NCBI GenBank assembly: GCA_014138095.1
Contig: JACGXE010000012.1
Coordinates: 62,001-126,000, forward strand
Direction of reading: 5' to 3'
Length of the DNA stretch: 64,000 nucleotides
Source: Ochrobactrum sp. RH2CCR150
GTDB taxonomy: Bacteria; Pseudomonadota; Alphaproteobacteria; Rhizobiales; Rhizobiaceae
The position numbers and the translations under genes are program-made. Shown here one piece after another: positions 1-9,244 of the stretch; within the stretch, counting starts at the first letter, position 1, and every line of letters starts with the position of its first letter. Under the pieces are notes generated by a model. It searched no databases and was not told where the DNA came from. It worked only from the letters and a program-made list of their open reading frames with translations.

Positions 1-231
<231 letters not shown>

Positions 232-475
232 TTAGAATGGTTGGCACGATGATGGCATCTGAACCGGCTCGCATTAGCGGCTAGGGCGACTAAAACGGGC
301 ACTTCCAGCGATTGCTTGTCTCCCGCAAACATAGGTCTTATAGACTTTATATTCCGTTGAGGCGGCGTCGAATCGCTTGGCAGCAGAAATAGCCTGCTGC
401 ATGGGCAAACGCCAGCCGCCGTACCAATCTCCGGATGTTCAATTCAAGCTGTTAGTCGAGAGTACCGCGTCGATC

Positions 476-1168
476 ATGCTTACGCTGTTTCATCATCCCA
501 TGTCTTCAGGCTCACGTTATGTGCGGCTTATCCTCGGCGAATATGGCGTGGAAGCGGAACTGATCGAGGAAAGGCCATGGTCGCGCCGCAAGGAATTTCT
601 GGCGCTGAACCCCGCGGCCACCTTGCCCGTGCTGCTGGCTGAAAACGACCTGCCGGTCGTGGGTGCAACCGTGATCGCCGAATATCTCGACGAAACGCGC
701 GGCGCATTGAAGCGCAACCGTCGCCTCTTGCCGGAAAGCCCGATGGAGCGCGCCGAAGTGCGCCGCCTCGTGGACTGGTTCCTGCTGAAATTCGAAAACG
801 AAGTCACGCGCCACATCACGCGCGAGCGCGTTTATAAGTTGCAGATGGCGGCTGAAATGGGCGGCAGCGCGCCGGATTCGACCGCAATCCGCGCAGCCCG
901 CACCAATATTCGCCAGCATATGAAATATATCGACTGGCTGGCCGCCACCCGCGACTGGCTGGCGGGCGCGCATCCAAGCTATGCCGATATGGCGGCCGCT
1001 GCTGCTGTTTCCGCACTCGATTATCTCGGTGAAATCGAATGGGGCGAAACCCGTGCCGCGCGCGACTGGTATGCGCGCATGAAGTCGCGTCCCGCTTTCC
1101 GCCCGCTTCTGTCCGATCGTGTGCGCGGGCTTGCCCCGGTGGCCCATTATGGCGACCTCGACTTCTGA
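476..1168 (+). CDS. Glutathione S-transferase family protein
   Basis: A 230-residue cytosolic protein with a thioredoxin-like N-terminal domain (M-L-T-L-F-H-H-P-M-S-S-G-S-R, with the Ser-rich glutathione loop at residues 5-14 and an E-Y-L-D-E segment near 63) followed by an all-helical C-terminal domain. I chose the ATG at 476 because the thioredoxin fold begins at once after it; the frame is open further upstream, to about 377, but that stretch has no family similarity. The last 20 bases overlap the start of queG, so the two are probably translationally coupled. The substrate cannot be told from sequence. This subclass is commonly annotated near queG in rhizobial genomes, which is context only. 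Confidence 0.85.
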   Translation: MLTLFHHPMSSGSRYVRLILGEYGVEAELIEERPWSRRKEFLALNPAATLPVLLAENDLPVVGATVIAEYLDETRGALKRNRRLLPESPMERAEVRRLVDWFLLKFENEVTRHITRERVYKLQMAAEMGGSAPDSTAIRAARTNIRQHMKYIDWLAATRDWLAGAHPSYADMAAAAAVSALDYLGEIEWGETRAARDWYARMKSRPAFRPLLSDRVRGLAPVAHYGDLDF

Positions 1169-2294
1169 GACAAAGGCAGACAGGCTGAAGCGCTTCCTCG
1201 TCGAAGAAGCCAAAGCCGTGGGCTTCGACGCTGTCGCCTTCACCACACCGGATGCTATTCCGCGAGCACCCGAACGCCTGCGGCAATATCTTGCCGACGG
1301 TCATCACGCCGATATGCTCTGGATGGAAGAAACCGAAGAACGCCGGGCCAATCCCGGTGTACTTTGGCCGGAAGTTCGTTCCATCATGATGCTGGCCATG
1401 AATTACGGGCCGGACACCAACCCGCTGGCGATACTTGATCAGAAGGATCGTGCGGCCATATCGATCTATGCGCAGAACCGCGATTATCACGACATCATCA
1501 AGGGCAAGCTGAAGCATGTGGCGAGCCGCTTTGCCGCGCGCGCCGGGCAGGACGTCAAGGTATTCGTCGATACCGCGCCCGTCATGGAAAAGCCGCTGGC
1601 GGAAGCTGCCGGACTAGGCTGGCAAGGCAAGCACACCAATCTGGTCAGCCGCGAGCTTGGTTCATGGCTGTTTCTCGGCTCGATCTTCACCACGGCGGAA
1701 ATCGCACCGGATGAGCCAGATCACGATCATTGCGGCTCCTGCCGCGCCTGTCTCGACGCCTGTCCCACCAAGGCCTTTCCAGCGCCCTACCGCATCGATG
1801 CGGGCCGCTGTATTTCCTATCTCACCATTGAGAACAAGGGCCCCATTCCGGCGGAATTTCGCAAGGCCATGGGCAACCGCATCTATGGCTGCGATGACTG
1901 TCTTTCGGTCTGCCCGTGGAACAAATTCGCGCAGGCGACCAGCGAAATGAAGCTGAAGGCGCGTGACGATCTAAAAGCACCGCGTCTGAGCGACCTGCTG
2001 GCGCTCGACGATCCGGCGTTCCGTGCGCTTTTCTCCGGTTCGCCGATCAAGCGGATCGGGCGCGACCGCTTCATCCGCAACGTGCTGATCGCAGCGGGCA
2101 ATTCTGCCGATACAACGTTGTTGCCGCAGATTGAGGCGCTGCTTGGTGATGCCGCACCTGTCGTGCGCGGGGCGGCAGTCTGGGCCTTGAAGCAGCTGGC
2201 AGAGCCTAGCCATGTCGATGCCTTGCAAAAACGTCTGGCCTCCGCCGAAGAGGATGCTACGGTACAGAAAGAGTGGAATACGGAGACAGTCTGA
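1149..2294 (+). CDS. queG: Epoxyqueuosine reductase
   Basis: QueG reduces epoxyqueuosine to queuosine at position 34 of Asp, Asn, His and Tyr tRNAs, the last step of queuosine synthesis, using cobalamin and two 4Fe-4S clusters. The 381-residue product shows the cluster motifs C-G-S-C-R-A-C-L-D-A-C-P and C-D-D-C-L-S-V-C-P-W-N, and a C-terminal HEAT-repeat-like stretch (A-P-V-V-R-G-A-A-V-W-A-L) thought to bind tRNA. The start is the ATG at 1149, inside the end of the upstream gene. The cobalamin need is notable because bluB, which makes the lower ligand of B12, lies at 11086 in the same window. Confidence 0.93.
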   Translation: MATSTSETKADRLKRFLVEEAKAVGFDAVAFTTPDAIPRAPERLRQYLADGHHADMLWMEETEERRANPGVLWPEVRSIMMLAMNYGPDTNPLAILDQKDRAAISIYAQNRDYHDIIKGKLKHVASRFAARAGQDVKVFVDTAPVMEKPLAEAAGLGWQGKHTNLVSRELGSWLFLGSIFTTAEIAPDEPDHDHCGSCRACLDACPTKAFPAPYRIDAGRCISYLTIENKGPIPAEFRKAMGNRIYGCDDCLSVCPWNKFAQATSEMKLKARDDLKAPRLSDLLALDDPAFRALFSGSPIKRIGRDRFIRNVLIAAGNSADTTLLPQIEALLGDAAPVVRGAAVWALKQLAEPSHVDALQKRLASAEEDATVQKEWNTETV

Positions 2295-2295
2295 C

Positions 2296-3165
2296 ATGCG
2301 CATTTTCCTGTTCGGAGCCGGATATTCGGCACAAGCCTTTGCCAAGCGAATGACGGGAGAAGTAGAGCGCATTGACGGGACAACCCGGCACGAGCAAAAA
2401 TTCCCAACTCTTGAGAAATCCGGCATTTCGCCAGTCTTGTTCGATGGGGAAACGCCTTCGCCCGAACTTCTGGAGCGACTCGCCAAGACAACCCATGTGG
2501 TGATTTCGATTGCGCCCGGCGAAGCGGGCGACCCGGCGCTTGCATGGGTCGAAGAAGCCTTGCGCCGTACCGACAATACGATACGCTGGATCGGCTATCT
2601 CTCGACCGTCGGTGTTTATGGCGATCACAAGGGCGCATGGGTGGATGAAACCACGCCCTGCAAGCCGGTTTCGCGCCGCAGCCTCGAACGTGTCGAGGCG
2701 GAACAGGCCTGGACAAGCCTGAGCGAGAGACACGGAACGCCGCTGGCGATCTTGCGGCTGTCCGGCATCTACGGCCCGGGTCGCAATGCTTTCGTCAATC
2801 TGGAGCGCGGCACGGCGCGACGTCTCGTCAAGCAGGATCAGGTTTTCAACCGCATCCATGTGGAAGACATTGCCGGCGCTTTGCGCTTTCTCGCGGGCAC
2901 CGATACGGGCGGTATTTTCAACATTACCGACAATGAGCCATCGCCGCCGCAGGATGTCGTTGCCTATGCGGCGGAGCTGATGGGCGTCACACCGCCGCCG
3001 GAAGTGGCCTTCGAAGATGCGGAACTGACACCGATGGCGCGCTCCTTCTATGGCGAGAACAAGCGTGTCTCCAATCAGCGCATTCAGGCACTGGGCTACA
3101 CATTCGCCTATCCCGACTACAAGACCGCCTTTTCGGCCATGTGGAAGGACGGAAACTGGCGCTGA
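2296..3165 (+). CDS. NAD(P)-dependent epimerase/dehydratase-like SDR (YeeZ type)
   Basis: A 289-residue extended short-chain dehydrogenase. The N-terminus M-R-I-F-L-F-G-A-G-Y-S-A is a Rossmann dinucleotide-binding turn, and a catalytic Y-x-x-x-K is present as Y-G-D-H-K near residue 116, just after the S-T-V-G-V strand. The start at 2296 lies 1 base after the queG stop, so it belongs to the gst-queG operon. This group resembles E. coli YeeZ and other SDRs of unknown substrate; the sequence gives no clear sign of a sugar-nucleotide binding specificity. I would not assign a pathway beyond SDR-type oxidoreductase. Confidence 0.8.
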   Translation: MRIFLFGAGYSAQAFAKRMTGEVERIDGTTRHEQKFPTLEKSGISPVLFDGETPSPELLERLAKTTHVVISIAPGEAGDPALAWVEEALRRTDNTIRWIGYLSTVGVYGDHKGAWVDETTPCKPVSRRSLERVEAEQAWTSLSERHGTPLAILRLSGIYGPGRNAFVNLERGTARRLVKQDQVFNRIHVEDIAGALRFLAGTDTGGIFNITDNEPSPPQDVVAYAAELMGVTPPPEVAFEDAELTPMARSFYGENKRVSNQRIQALGYTFAYPDYKTAFSAMWKDGNWR

Positions 3166-3194
3166 TTGCACGCGTGCACCCCTTCGGGTAAAAC
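3166..3194 (+). promoter_or_regulatory. Predicted promoter of the efflux-pump leader
   Basis: TTGCAC (3166-3171) and TAAAAC (3189-3194) are separated by 17 bases, a fair sigma-70-like pair. It would start transcription near 3200, about 28 bases before the leader peptide ATG. The perfect 12-base palindrome TGCACGCGTGCA (3167-3178) overlaps the -35 element and could be a regulator site. Inference from pattern only. Confidence 0.4.
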
Positions 3195-3227
3195 GCCCTG
3201 ACGCAAATTCCAAACCGGGACATAACA

Positions 3228-3257
3228 ATGGGTAACAGCAAGTCAGCAGATAAATAA
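3228..3257 (+). CDS. CmlA/FloR-type attenuation leader peptide (9 residues)
   Basis: ATG at 3228 opens a 9-codon frame, M-G-N-S-K-S-A-D-K, stopped by TAA at 3255-3257. It sits 7 bases after a GGGA ribosome-binding site (3217-3220). The cmlA1 leader peptide that mediates chloramphenicol-inducible translation is, as I recall it, M-S-T-S-K-N-A-D-K: same length, with Ser4, Lys5 and Ala7-Asp8-Lys9 shared. The gene that follows is a FloR/CmlA-family pump. The stop codon is immediately followed by the first arm of a perfect 10-bp stem, as expected if a ribosome stalled in this peptide is to melt that stem. Not an accidental short frame, in my judgement. Confidence 0.82.
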   Translation: MGNSKSADK

Positions 3258-3350
3258 GCCGCAACAGCTTTTCCAACCTGTTGCGGCATCTGTCCCGGAC
3301 CAACGTCTTCCATTGCAGGCAGATTGCCGCCCGATTGTCTTCGAGCGGAT
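3258..3350 (+). promoter_or_regulatory. Translational attenuator with mutually exclusive hairpins
   Basis: Arm 1 (GCCGCAACAG, 3258-3267) pairs perfectly with arm 2 (CTGTTGCGGC, 3278-3287). Arm 2 can instead pair downstream: GCGGCATCTG (3283-3292) with CAGATTGCCGC (3320-3330), ten pairs with one bulged T. The 3' part of that third arm, CCGC (3327-3330), can pair with GCGG (3345-3348) in the purine-rich ribosome-binding region of the pump gene at 3359. So 1:2 pairing would leave arm 3 free to mask the ribosome site, while a ribosome stalled on the leader would favour 2:3 and expose it. The 3:4 pairing is short (4 bp), the weakest part of the model. Confidence 0.7.
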
Positions 3351-3358
3351 GCTTTGTC

Positions 3359-4552
3359 ATGCCATTTGATCATCAGAAAACTCCATCCTGGAGCTTCACC
3401 TTGCCATTCGCGCTCGCGCTAATGGCTCCCTTCGACATCCTCGCCTCGCTGGCCATGGATATCTACCTGCCGGTGGTTCCATCCATGCCGGCAATTCTGA
3501 AAACCACGCCTGCCATGGTGCAACTGACACTCAGCCTCTACATGGTGATGCTGGGTGTCGGGCAACTCGTCTTCGGTCCCTTGTCCGACCGCATCGGGCG
3601 CAAGCCGGTGCTGCTTGGCGGGGGTGTCGTCTTCGCACTTTCTTCCTTCGCTCTGGCGGCGACGGATAGCGCCACGGTTTTCATCGCCTTGCGTTTCACC
3701 CAGTCGGTCGGCGCCTCAGCCGCGCTCGTTGCAACCTTTGCCACGGTGCGTGACGTTTATGCCGACCGTCCGGAAGGCGCGACAATCTACGGCCTGTTCA
3801 GCGCCATGCTGTCCTTCGTTCCGGCCATCGGCCCCATCGCTGGCGCATTGATCACAAGCAGTTTCGGCTGGCGCGCGATTTTCATAGCGCTCGGCATGTT
3901 TGGCCTTGTCGCAACATGGCGGGCGTTCCGCCTCTGGCCGGAAACACGCCCTGACCGCAATGGCGCGGACCACCTAAGCTTATTGAAAATATTGAAGGAT
4001 TTTCCGTTCTGGACCTACACGCTGGGCTTCGGCACGGCGATGGGCACCTTCTTTGTTTTCTTTTCCACGGCGCCGCGCATCCTGATCGAAAGAGGCGGTT
4101 TCGGAGAGATGACGTTCAGCCTGGCATTTGCAAGCGTTGCCATGGTGATGATTGTCGCCACGCGCCTTCTCACACGCCACACCCGAAAATGGGGCGTAGG
4201 GAAAAGCGTGGCGTTGGGCATGGTCGTACTCCTTGCCAGCGCGCTGATTTTGCTCCTAACCGAAAACCTGCTGCAACCATCCTTCACCAGCCTGATACTA
4301 CCCATGTGGCTGGCTGCCATCGGCATTGTTTTGACCGCATCCATGACGGCAAACGGCGCTTTGTCTGCTTTCGACGACAGCGCAGGCATGGCTGTCGCTC
4401 TCTATTTCTGCATACAGAGCCTGATGGTCAGTCTGGCAGGAACAGCGCTCGTCATTTTGCTGCCCGGCGACACGGCTTGGCCGCTGATTGCGTTCTGCAC
4501 CGTCATGCCCCTTGTGGTCCTGACCATGCTTGCAAGGCTGCAACGGAATTGA
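3359..4552 (+). CDS. CmlA/FloR-family phenicol efflux MFS transporter
   Basis: A 397-residue, 12-helix drug:H+ antiporter of the DHA1 Bcr/CflA branch. It carries the CmlA/FloR signature L-A-S-L-A-M-D-I-Y-L-P in helix 1 (about residues 28-38), MFS motif A G-P-L-S-D-R-I-G-R-K-P (73-83), V-A-T-F-A-T-V-R-D-V-Y-A in helix 4-5, and the late signature T-A-N-G-A-L-S-A-F-D-D. These match FloR and CmlA far better than generic Bcr. The ATG at 3359 aligns with the known FloR N-terminus. Base composition is like its neighbours and there are no mobile elements, so it looks native. Substrate (chloramphenicol/florfenicol) is inferred from family and from the attenuator upstream. Confidence 0.85.
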   Translation: MPFDHQKTPSWSFTLPFALALMAPFDILASLAMDIYLPVVPSMPAILKTTPAMVQLTLSLYMVMLGVGQLVFGPLSDRIGRKPVLLGGGVVFALSSFALAATDSATVFIALRFTQSVGASAALVATFATVRDVYADRPEGATIYGLFSAMLSFVPAIGPIAGALITSSFGWRAIFIALGMFGLVATWRAFRLWPETRPDRNGADHLSLLKILKDFPFWTYTLGFGTAMGTFFVFFSTAPRILIERGGFGEMTFSLAFASVAMVMIVATRLLTRHTRKWGVGKSVALGMVVLLASALILLLTENLLQPSFTSLILPMWLAAIGIVLTASMTANGALSAFDDSAGMAVALYFCIQSLMVSLAGTALVILLPGDTAWPLIAFCTVMPLVVLTMLARLQRN

Positions 4553-4559
4553 TCCATAT

Positions 4560-4590
4560 GCCGGTCGGTTGGCACAAACAGCCGACCGGC
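4560..4590 (+). terminator. Strong hairpin after the efflux gene
   Basis: GCCGGTCGG (4560-4568) pairs with CCGACCGGC (4582-4590), extended inward to about 12 pairs around a 7-base loop. It follows the pump stop by 8 bases. No T-run follows, so it may be a transcript-stabilising hairpin or a weak terminator. Confidence 0.5.
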
Positions 4591-4683
4591 ATTGCTGGCC
4601 TGCATTTCTCACAGCATAATGCCCGCAGCTTTGCTGTTTGATTCGCAGTCACAGCGCCCTTTGGCAAACCATGGAATTGCCCC

Positions 4684-5616
4684 ATGATCGCAAACAAACT
4701 GAAGAAATTTGTCCTCATTGCGTCGCTGGCAACGATGATCGCGCCCGACTTCGTGCCTATGGCCATGGCGGATGATATGCCCGCCAAGCAGGCTTTCGGA
4801 GCGGAAAAGATGCCCGTGCTGGCGCAATCGCCACAATCGATCGGCTTTTATGCCAAGGGCTGTCTTGCAGGCGCTGTTGCGCTGCCGACAGACGGCCCGA
4901 ACTGGCAGGTCATGCGCCTGTCGCGCAATCGCCGCTGGGGTCACCCGCGCATGATCGGCTTGCTGGAAAAACTCTCCCGCGATGCCGCCAAGGATGGCTG
5001 GCCGGGGCTGCTCGTCGGCGATATTTCGCAGCCGCGCGGCGGTCCGATGCTGACCGGCCACGCTTCGCATCAGGTGGGGCTCGATGCCGATATCTGGCTG
5101 ACACCGATGCCCAAGAAGCGCTTCACGGATGCCGAACGCGAAAGCGTTTCCGCCGTCTCGATGCTGAAAGGGGATTCACTTTATGTCGATCCCAAGAAAT
5201 GGACCCCTGCCCGCACGGCGCTGATCAAACATGCCGCGAGCTATCCGGAAGTGGAGCGCATCTTCGTGCATCCGGGCATCAAGAAGCAGCTTTGCGATAC
5301 GGTGACCGGCGACAGAAGCTGGCTCGGCAAGGTCCGCCCCTATTGGGGACACTTCTACCATTTCCATGTGCGTCTGACCTGCCAGCCCGGCTCGCCACAA
5401 TGCAAGCCGCAGCCCAAGGTGGCGGCGGGCGACGGCTGCGACAAGTCGCTTGCCTGGTGGTTCACCGATGAGCCGTGGAAGCCAGCCAAGCCGTCAAAGG
5501 AACCGCCGAAGAAGCCGCGCCCCGTCATGGTGTCTGATCTTCCAAAGGCCTGCGCTGCCGTGCTGGCCGGTCCTGCACCAAATTCGGTTGCCGACGTCAC
5601 CTATGGCGTGCAGTAA
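4684..5616 (+). CDS. mepA: Penicillin-insensitive murein endopeptidase
   Basis: MepA is a periplasmic LAS-type zinc metallopeptidase (family M74) that cleaves D-Ala-mDAP cross-links in peptidoglycan. The 310-residue precursor has a signal peptide ending A-M-A near residue 29. The metal ligands are visible in G-H-A-S-H-Q-V-G-L-D-A-D (H126 and D134) and in the C-terminal W-G-H-F-Y-H-F-H-V-R segment (about 221-230). Conserved cysteines (C60, C-D-T, C-Q-P, C-K-P, C-D-K) fit disulfides of the exported enzyme. The Pro/Lys-rich stretch near residue 270 is an unstructured insertion before the end. Length is close to that of E. coli MepA with a longer tail. Confidence 0.93.
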   Translation: MIANKLKKFVLIASLATMIAPDFVPMAMADDMPAKQAFGAEKMPVLAQSPQSIGFYAKGCLAGAVALPTDGPNWQVMRLSRNRRWGHPRMIGLLEKLSRDAAKDGWPGLLVGDISQPRGGPMLTGHASHQVGLDADIWLTPMPKKRFTDAERESVSAVSMLKGDSLYVDPKKWTPARTALIKHAASYPEVERIFVHPGIKKQLCDTVTGDRSWLGKVRPYWGHFYHFHVRLTCQPGSPQCKPQPKVAAGDGCDKSLAWWFTDEPWKPAKPSKEPPKKPRPVMVSDLPKACAAVLAGPAPNSVADVTYGVQ

Positions 5617-5737
5617 TCAGACATCATGCTCCGTCGTTTGACGGCGGGGCATTCTCTCTAAGCCCTCTTTTCACCGGCCCATAGCTCAGCTATAGGTTTC
5701 AAACGATTTAGAGCTTGATGACAAGGTTATCAATTTC

Positions 5738-6115
5738 ATGACAGAGCGCCTGCGCATCGCATTGATCGCCCACGATTTGAAGAAAGATGACATGGTCGCC
5801 TTTGCGCGCGCGCATGAAAAGGCATTGTCGCGTTTTGATATCGTGGCGACAGGAACGACCGGCGGGCTGATCCTTGATGCCTGCCCTTCGTTGACGATCC
5901 AGCGCGTCAAAAGCGGCCCGCTCGGCGGAGACCAGCAGATCGGCGCCATGATTGCGGAAGGCACCGTCGAAGTGCTGATCTTCTTCATCGATCCGCTGTC
6001 GCCACTTCCGCATGACGTGGACGTCAAGGCGTTGACCCGCCTCGGCAGCGTCTACGACATACCAATGGCGCTGAACCGCGCCACGGCAGAAAAGCTGATC
6101 AAAGCTTTAGACTGA
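5738..6115 (+). CDS. mgsA: Methylglyoxal synthase
   Basis: MgsA converts dihydroxyacetone phosphate to methylglyoxal and phosphate, an overflow bypass that releases phosphate when sugar phosphates build up. The 125-residue protein has the expected features: A-H-D near residue 11-13, T-G-T-T-G near 39-42, [11 protein letters not shown] with catalytic Asp65, and F-I-D-P-L...P-H-D with Asp85 and His92. It is shorter than the E. coli enzyme, as usual for this lineage. Glucokinase follows at 6192, 76 bases away, so the two may be cotranscribed, linking glucose phosphorylation with the triose-phosphate relief valve. Confidence 0.95.
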   Translation: MTERLRIALIAHDLKKDDMVAFARAHEKALSRFDIVATGTTGGLILDACPSLTIQRVKSGPLGGDQQIGAMIAEGTVEVLIFFIDPLSPLPHDVDVKALTRLGSVYDIPMALNRATAEKLIKALD

Positions 6116-6191
6116 TACAATCGAAGAAATATAACAGCCCATGGGTAAGCCCCCAACACCCAAAGGGCACAAGAAACGGCAGGGAGAGAGA

Positions 6192-7220
6192 ATGCAGGCC
6201 ATGATCGACGCCGAACAGAGTTTCCAGTTTCCAGTCCTCGTCGGCGATATCGGCGGCACCAATGCCCGCTTTGCAATCCTTGTCGATGCCAATTCCGATC
6301 CGAAGGAATTCCCGGTTCTTCAGACGGCGGACTATGCGACCATCGATGAAGCCATTCAGACGGCCATTCTCGACCAGACGTCGTTGCAGCCGCGCTCGGT
6401 CATTCTGGCCATTGCAGGCCCCGTCGAAGGCGATGAAATCGACCTCACCAATTGCGATTGGGTTGTGCGCCCGAAGAAGCTGATCTCCGATCTGGGCTTC
6501 AAGGACGTGACCGTGCTCAACGATTTCGAGGCGCAGGCGCTGGCCGTGGTGTCGCTTGAAGGCCATCATATGGAGCGGATCGGCGGCAAGCCGGACGAGG
6601 TGATCGCAACCCGCGTCGTGCTCGGCCCGGGCACAGGCCTCGGTGTGGCGGGTCTGGTGCGCACCCGCAAGGCGTGGGTGCCTGTTCCCGGTGAAGGCGG
6701 CCATGTCGATGTCGGCCCGCGCAGCGAACGCGACTATCAGATTTTCCCGCATATCGAGCAGATCGACGGGCGCGTTTCCGCCGAACAGATTCTGAGTGGA
6801 CGCGGCCTGCAAAATCTCTATGTGGCGATCTGCACGGCCGATGGCGTCACCCCTACCCTGGAAACACCCGCCGACATCACTTCCGCCGGTCTCGATGGCA
6901 GCAATGCGCAAGCCAGCGAAACGCTCGACCTGTTTGCGACCTATCTTGGCCGCGTGGCGGGCGACATGGCGCTTGTCTTCATGGCGCATGGCGGCGTTTA
7001 CCTGTCGGGCGGCATTCCGCAGCGCATTCTGCCTGCCTTGCGGGCGGGCGCGTTCCGCGCTGCCTTCGAGGACAAGGCGCCGCATCAGGCCATCATGCAC
7101 GACATTCCGATCCATGTGATCACCTATCCGCTGGCGGCTTTGAGCGGCCTGTCGGCTTTCGCCTGCGCACCTTCGCGCTTCGAAGTCTCGACGGACGGGC
7201 GGCGCTGGCGCTTCGGCTAA
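6192..7220 (+). CDS. glk: Glucokinase
   Basis: Glucokinase phosphorylates glucose to glucose-6-phosphate with ATP in the cytosol. The 342-residue protein belongs to the ROK-independent bacterial glucokinase family: G-D-I-G-G-T-N-A-R phosphate loop at residues 18-26, V-L-N-D-F-E-A-Q-A with the catalytic Asp at about 113, [10 protein letters not shown], and E-G-G-H-V-D-V-G with the conserved His. I chose the ATG at 6192, preceded by the purine-rich AGGGAGAGAG site (6181-6190), over the upstream in-frame ATG at 6141, whose extension is basic and not family-like. A strong terminator follows. Confidence 0.94.
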   Translation: MQAMIDAEQSFQFPVLVGDIGGTNARFAILVDANSDPKEFPVLQTADYATIDEAIQTAILDQTSLQPRSVILAIAGPVEGDEIDLTNCDWVVRPKKLISDLGFKDVTVLNDFEAQALAVVSLEGHHMERIGGKPDEVIATRVVLGPGTGLGVAGLVRTRKAWVPVPGEGGHVDVGPRSERDYQIFPHIEQIDGRVSAEQILSGRGLQNLYVAICTADGVTPTLETPADITSAGLDGSNAQASETLDLFATYLGRVAGDMALVFMAHGGVYLSGGIPQRILPALRAGAFRAAFEDKAPHQAIMHDIPIHVITYPLAALSGLSAFACAPSRFEVSTDGRRWRFG

Positions 7221-7270
7221 GGCTATTCTGTGCCATTGGGATGGATAATAACGTCACATAAGGCTATAGA

Positions 7271-7316
7271 AACGCGGCGGGGAATTGGCTTTCGGCCTTT
7301 TCACCGCCGCGTTTTT
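7271..7316 (+). terminator. Rho-independent terminator after glk
   Basis: AACGCGGCGG (7271-7280) pairs perfectly with CCGCCGCGTT (7304-7313), followed by T's at 7312-7316. It closes the mgsA-glk unit. Confidence 0.85.
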
Positions 7317-7381
7317 GGTTTTAATACCAACGCATTTTCAACGGCAGTCTCGGACATACCGAGCTCAGGAATGAAGCGCTT

Positions 7382-9244
7382 TTGCACGTGAGCTTATTCA
7401 AGAAGAAAAAGAAGAAAATCGACACGGGCGAAGCGACCCGCGTGATCCGGCGCATGATGTCGGAGAATATCGGTGAATATAAGAAGAACTATATCATCGC
7501 CATCATCGCATCGCTGATCGTGGGCGGATCCAACGCCGCGCTCGCCTATATGATGAAGCCGATGATCGACAAGATCTTCTATGAGCAGAACCTGCCCCTG
7601 ATCTGGGTCATCTGCGGCACGCTGCTGGCGATTTTCATCCTGCGCGGTTTTTCCGGCTATGTGCAGGCCGTCGAGCTTGCCAAGATCGGCAATAATCTGG
7701 TCGCGCGCTATCAAAAGCGTATTTTCGACCATCTGATGAAGCTCGGCCTCGACTTCTATAATGATACGCGCTCCGGCCATCTGGCGGCGCAGATCAACCA
7801 GAATGTCTCGGGCATCCGCGACCTGCTCAACATGACGATTTCATCGATTGCGCGCGATTTCATCTCGCTGGTCGGGCTGGTCTGCATGATGTTCTACATG
7901 GACCCTATGCTGTCGGTCGCGATCTTCCTGATCGGCCCGCCGCTCATTCTGGCCGTCGCCTATATTTCGCGCCGCATCCGCTCGGTCACGCGCGATCTCG
8001 TGCATCTGAATTCGCATCTTCTCGGCGCCATGCAGGAATCCGTGCAAGGCATCGCCGTGGTGAAGGCCTTCACGATGGAAGACCAGCTGCGCGCCAAGAT
8101 CGGCAATCTGATCGATATGTCGGAAGGGCGCAGCAACAAGATCGCCAAGGTGTCGGAACGCACGACGCCAATTTCCGAAATACTGGCCGGTTTCGCTGTT
8201 TCCGGCGTGCTGGCCTATAGCGGTTATCGCGCCATTCTCGACCATCAGCCGCCCGGCGCGACCTTCGCCTTCATCACCGCAATGCTTTTGGCCTATGATC
8301 CGGCGCGCCGTCTCGCCCGCCTTCAGGTCGGTCTGGAAAAGGCGCTCGTCAACGCCCGCATGATCTATGAAGTGCTGGATATCAAGCCGCACCAGCGCGA
8401 TGCCGCTGATGCGGTGCCGCTCAATCCTGGCCCCGGCGAAATCCAGTTCGAGAACCTGTATTTCTCCTATAGCGAGCTTGCGCCGGTTCTGCATGGCGTC
8501 AGCTTTGTCGCCAAGGCGGGTGAAACCACGGCGATCATCGGCGCATCGGGTGCAGGCAAGTCAACGCTCATCAATCTCGTGCAACGGTTCTACGATCTCG
8601 ACAAGGGAACGATCCTGTTCGACGGACAGGATATTTCCAAGGTCACCAAGCGTTCGCTGCGCCACGCCGTCGCCTATGTGTCGCAACAGCCCTATCTGTT
8701 TGAAGGCACCATAGCCGACAACATCCGCTATGGACGCCCGGACGCGACGGAAGAAGAAATCGTCAAGGCAGCCCAGCTTGCCCATGCGCATGATTTCATC
8801 CTGCAACAGCCGCAGGGCTATGACACGCCGATTGGCGAAAACGGCGCGACGCTTTCAGGCGGGCAGCGCCAGCGCATTTCGATTGCGCGCGCCATTGTGC
8901 GCAAGGCGCCGGTGCTGCTTCTCGATGAAGCAACGTCTGCCCTCGACAATGAATCGGAAAAGCGTGTCCAGCAGGCGCTGGAAACGATCATGAAGGGCCG
9001 CACCACCATCGTCATCGCGCACCGCCTGTCGACGGTCGTCAATGCCGACCGTATTGTGGTCATGGAAGCGGGACGCGTGGTGGAAGAAGGCCGTCATGAC
9101 GCGCTGATTGCCATACCGAACGGCGTCTATGCCCGCTTCTACCAATTGCAGAGCGGCAGCGCTGATAATATGCCCGAACCGACAATCGAAGAACTGACTG
9201 CGGATGATGTGCCAGCGGGCACAGGAGGACAGAATGACCGGTGA
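7382..9244 (+). CDS. MsbA-type ABC exporter (fused membrane and ATPase domains)
   Basis: A 620-residue half-transporter with six helices in residues 40-330 followed by an ABC ATPase: Walker [10 protein letters not shown] near 385, signature L-S-G-G-Q-R-Q-R near 490, Walker B V-L-L-L-D-E-A near 511, H-loop A-H-R-L-S near 546. It resembles MsbA-like lipid and multidrug exporters. The start is probably the TTG at 7382, because AGGA at 7367-7370 is spaced 11 bases from it; a GTG at 7388 is the alternative. The N-terminus is very lysine-rich (a run of six Lys). Its stop overlaps dapB by 11 bases. Lipid A or lipid-linked substrate is inference. Confidence 0.88.
   Translation: MHVSLFKKKKKKIDTGEATRVIRRMMSENIGEYKKNYIIAIIASLIVGGSNAALAYMMKPMIDKIFYEQNLPLIWVICGTLLAIFILRGFSGYVQAVELAKIGNNLVARYQKRIFDHLMKLGLDFYNDTRSGHLAAQINQNVSGIRDLLNMTISSIARDFISLVGLVCMMFYMDPMLSVAIFLIGPPLILAVAYISRRIRSVTRDLVHLNSHLLGAMQESVQGIAVVKAFTMEDQLRAKIGNLIDMSEGRSNKIAKVSERTTPISEILAGFAVSGVLAYSGYRAILDHQPPGATFAFITAMLLAYDPARRLARLQVGLEKALVNARMIYEVLDIKPHQRDAADAVPLNPGPGEIQFENLYFSYSELAPVLHGVSFVAKAGETTAIIGASGAGKSTLINLVQRFYDLDKGTILFDGQDISKVTKRSLRHAVAYVSQQPYLFEGTIADNIRYGRPDATEEEIVKAAQLAHAHDFILQQPQGYDTPIGENGATLSGGQRQRISIARAIVRKAPVLLLDEATSALDNESEKRVQQALETIMKGRTTIVIAHRLSTVVNADRIVVMEAGRVVEEGRHDALIAIPNGVYARFYQLQSGSADNMPEPTIEELTADDVPAGTGGQNDR

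Noticed and set aside
1883..3373. Long minus-strand frames (up to 367 codons) opposite queG and the SDR gene
   Set aside because: They are antisense shadows produced by high GC and codon bias; no ribosome sites and low-complexity, Arg-rich translations.
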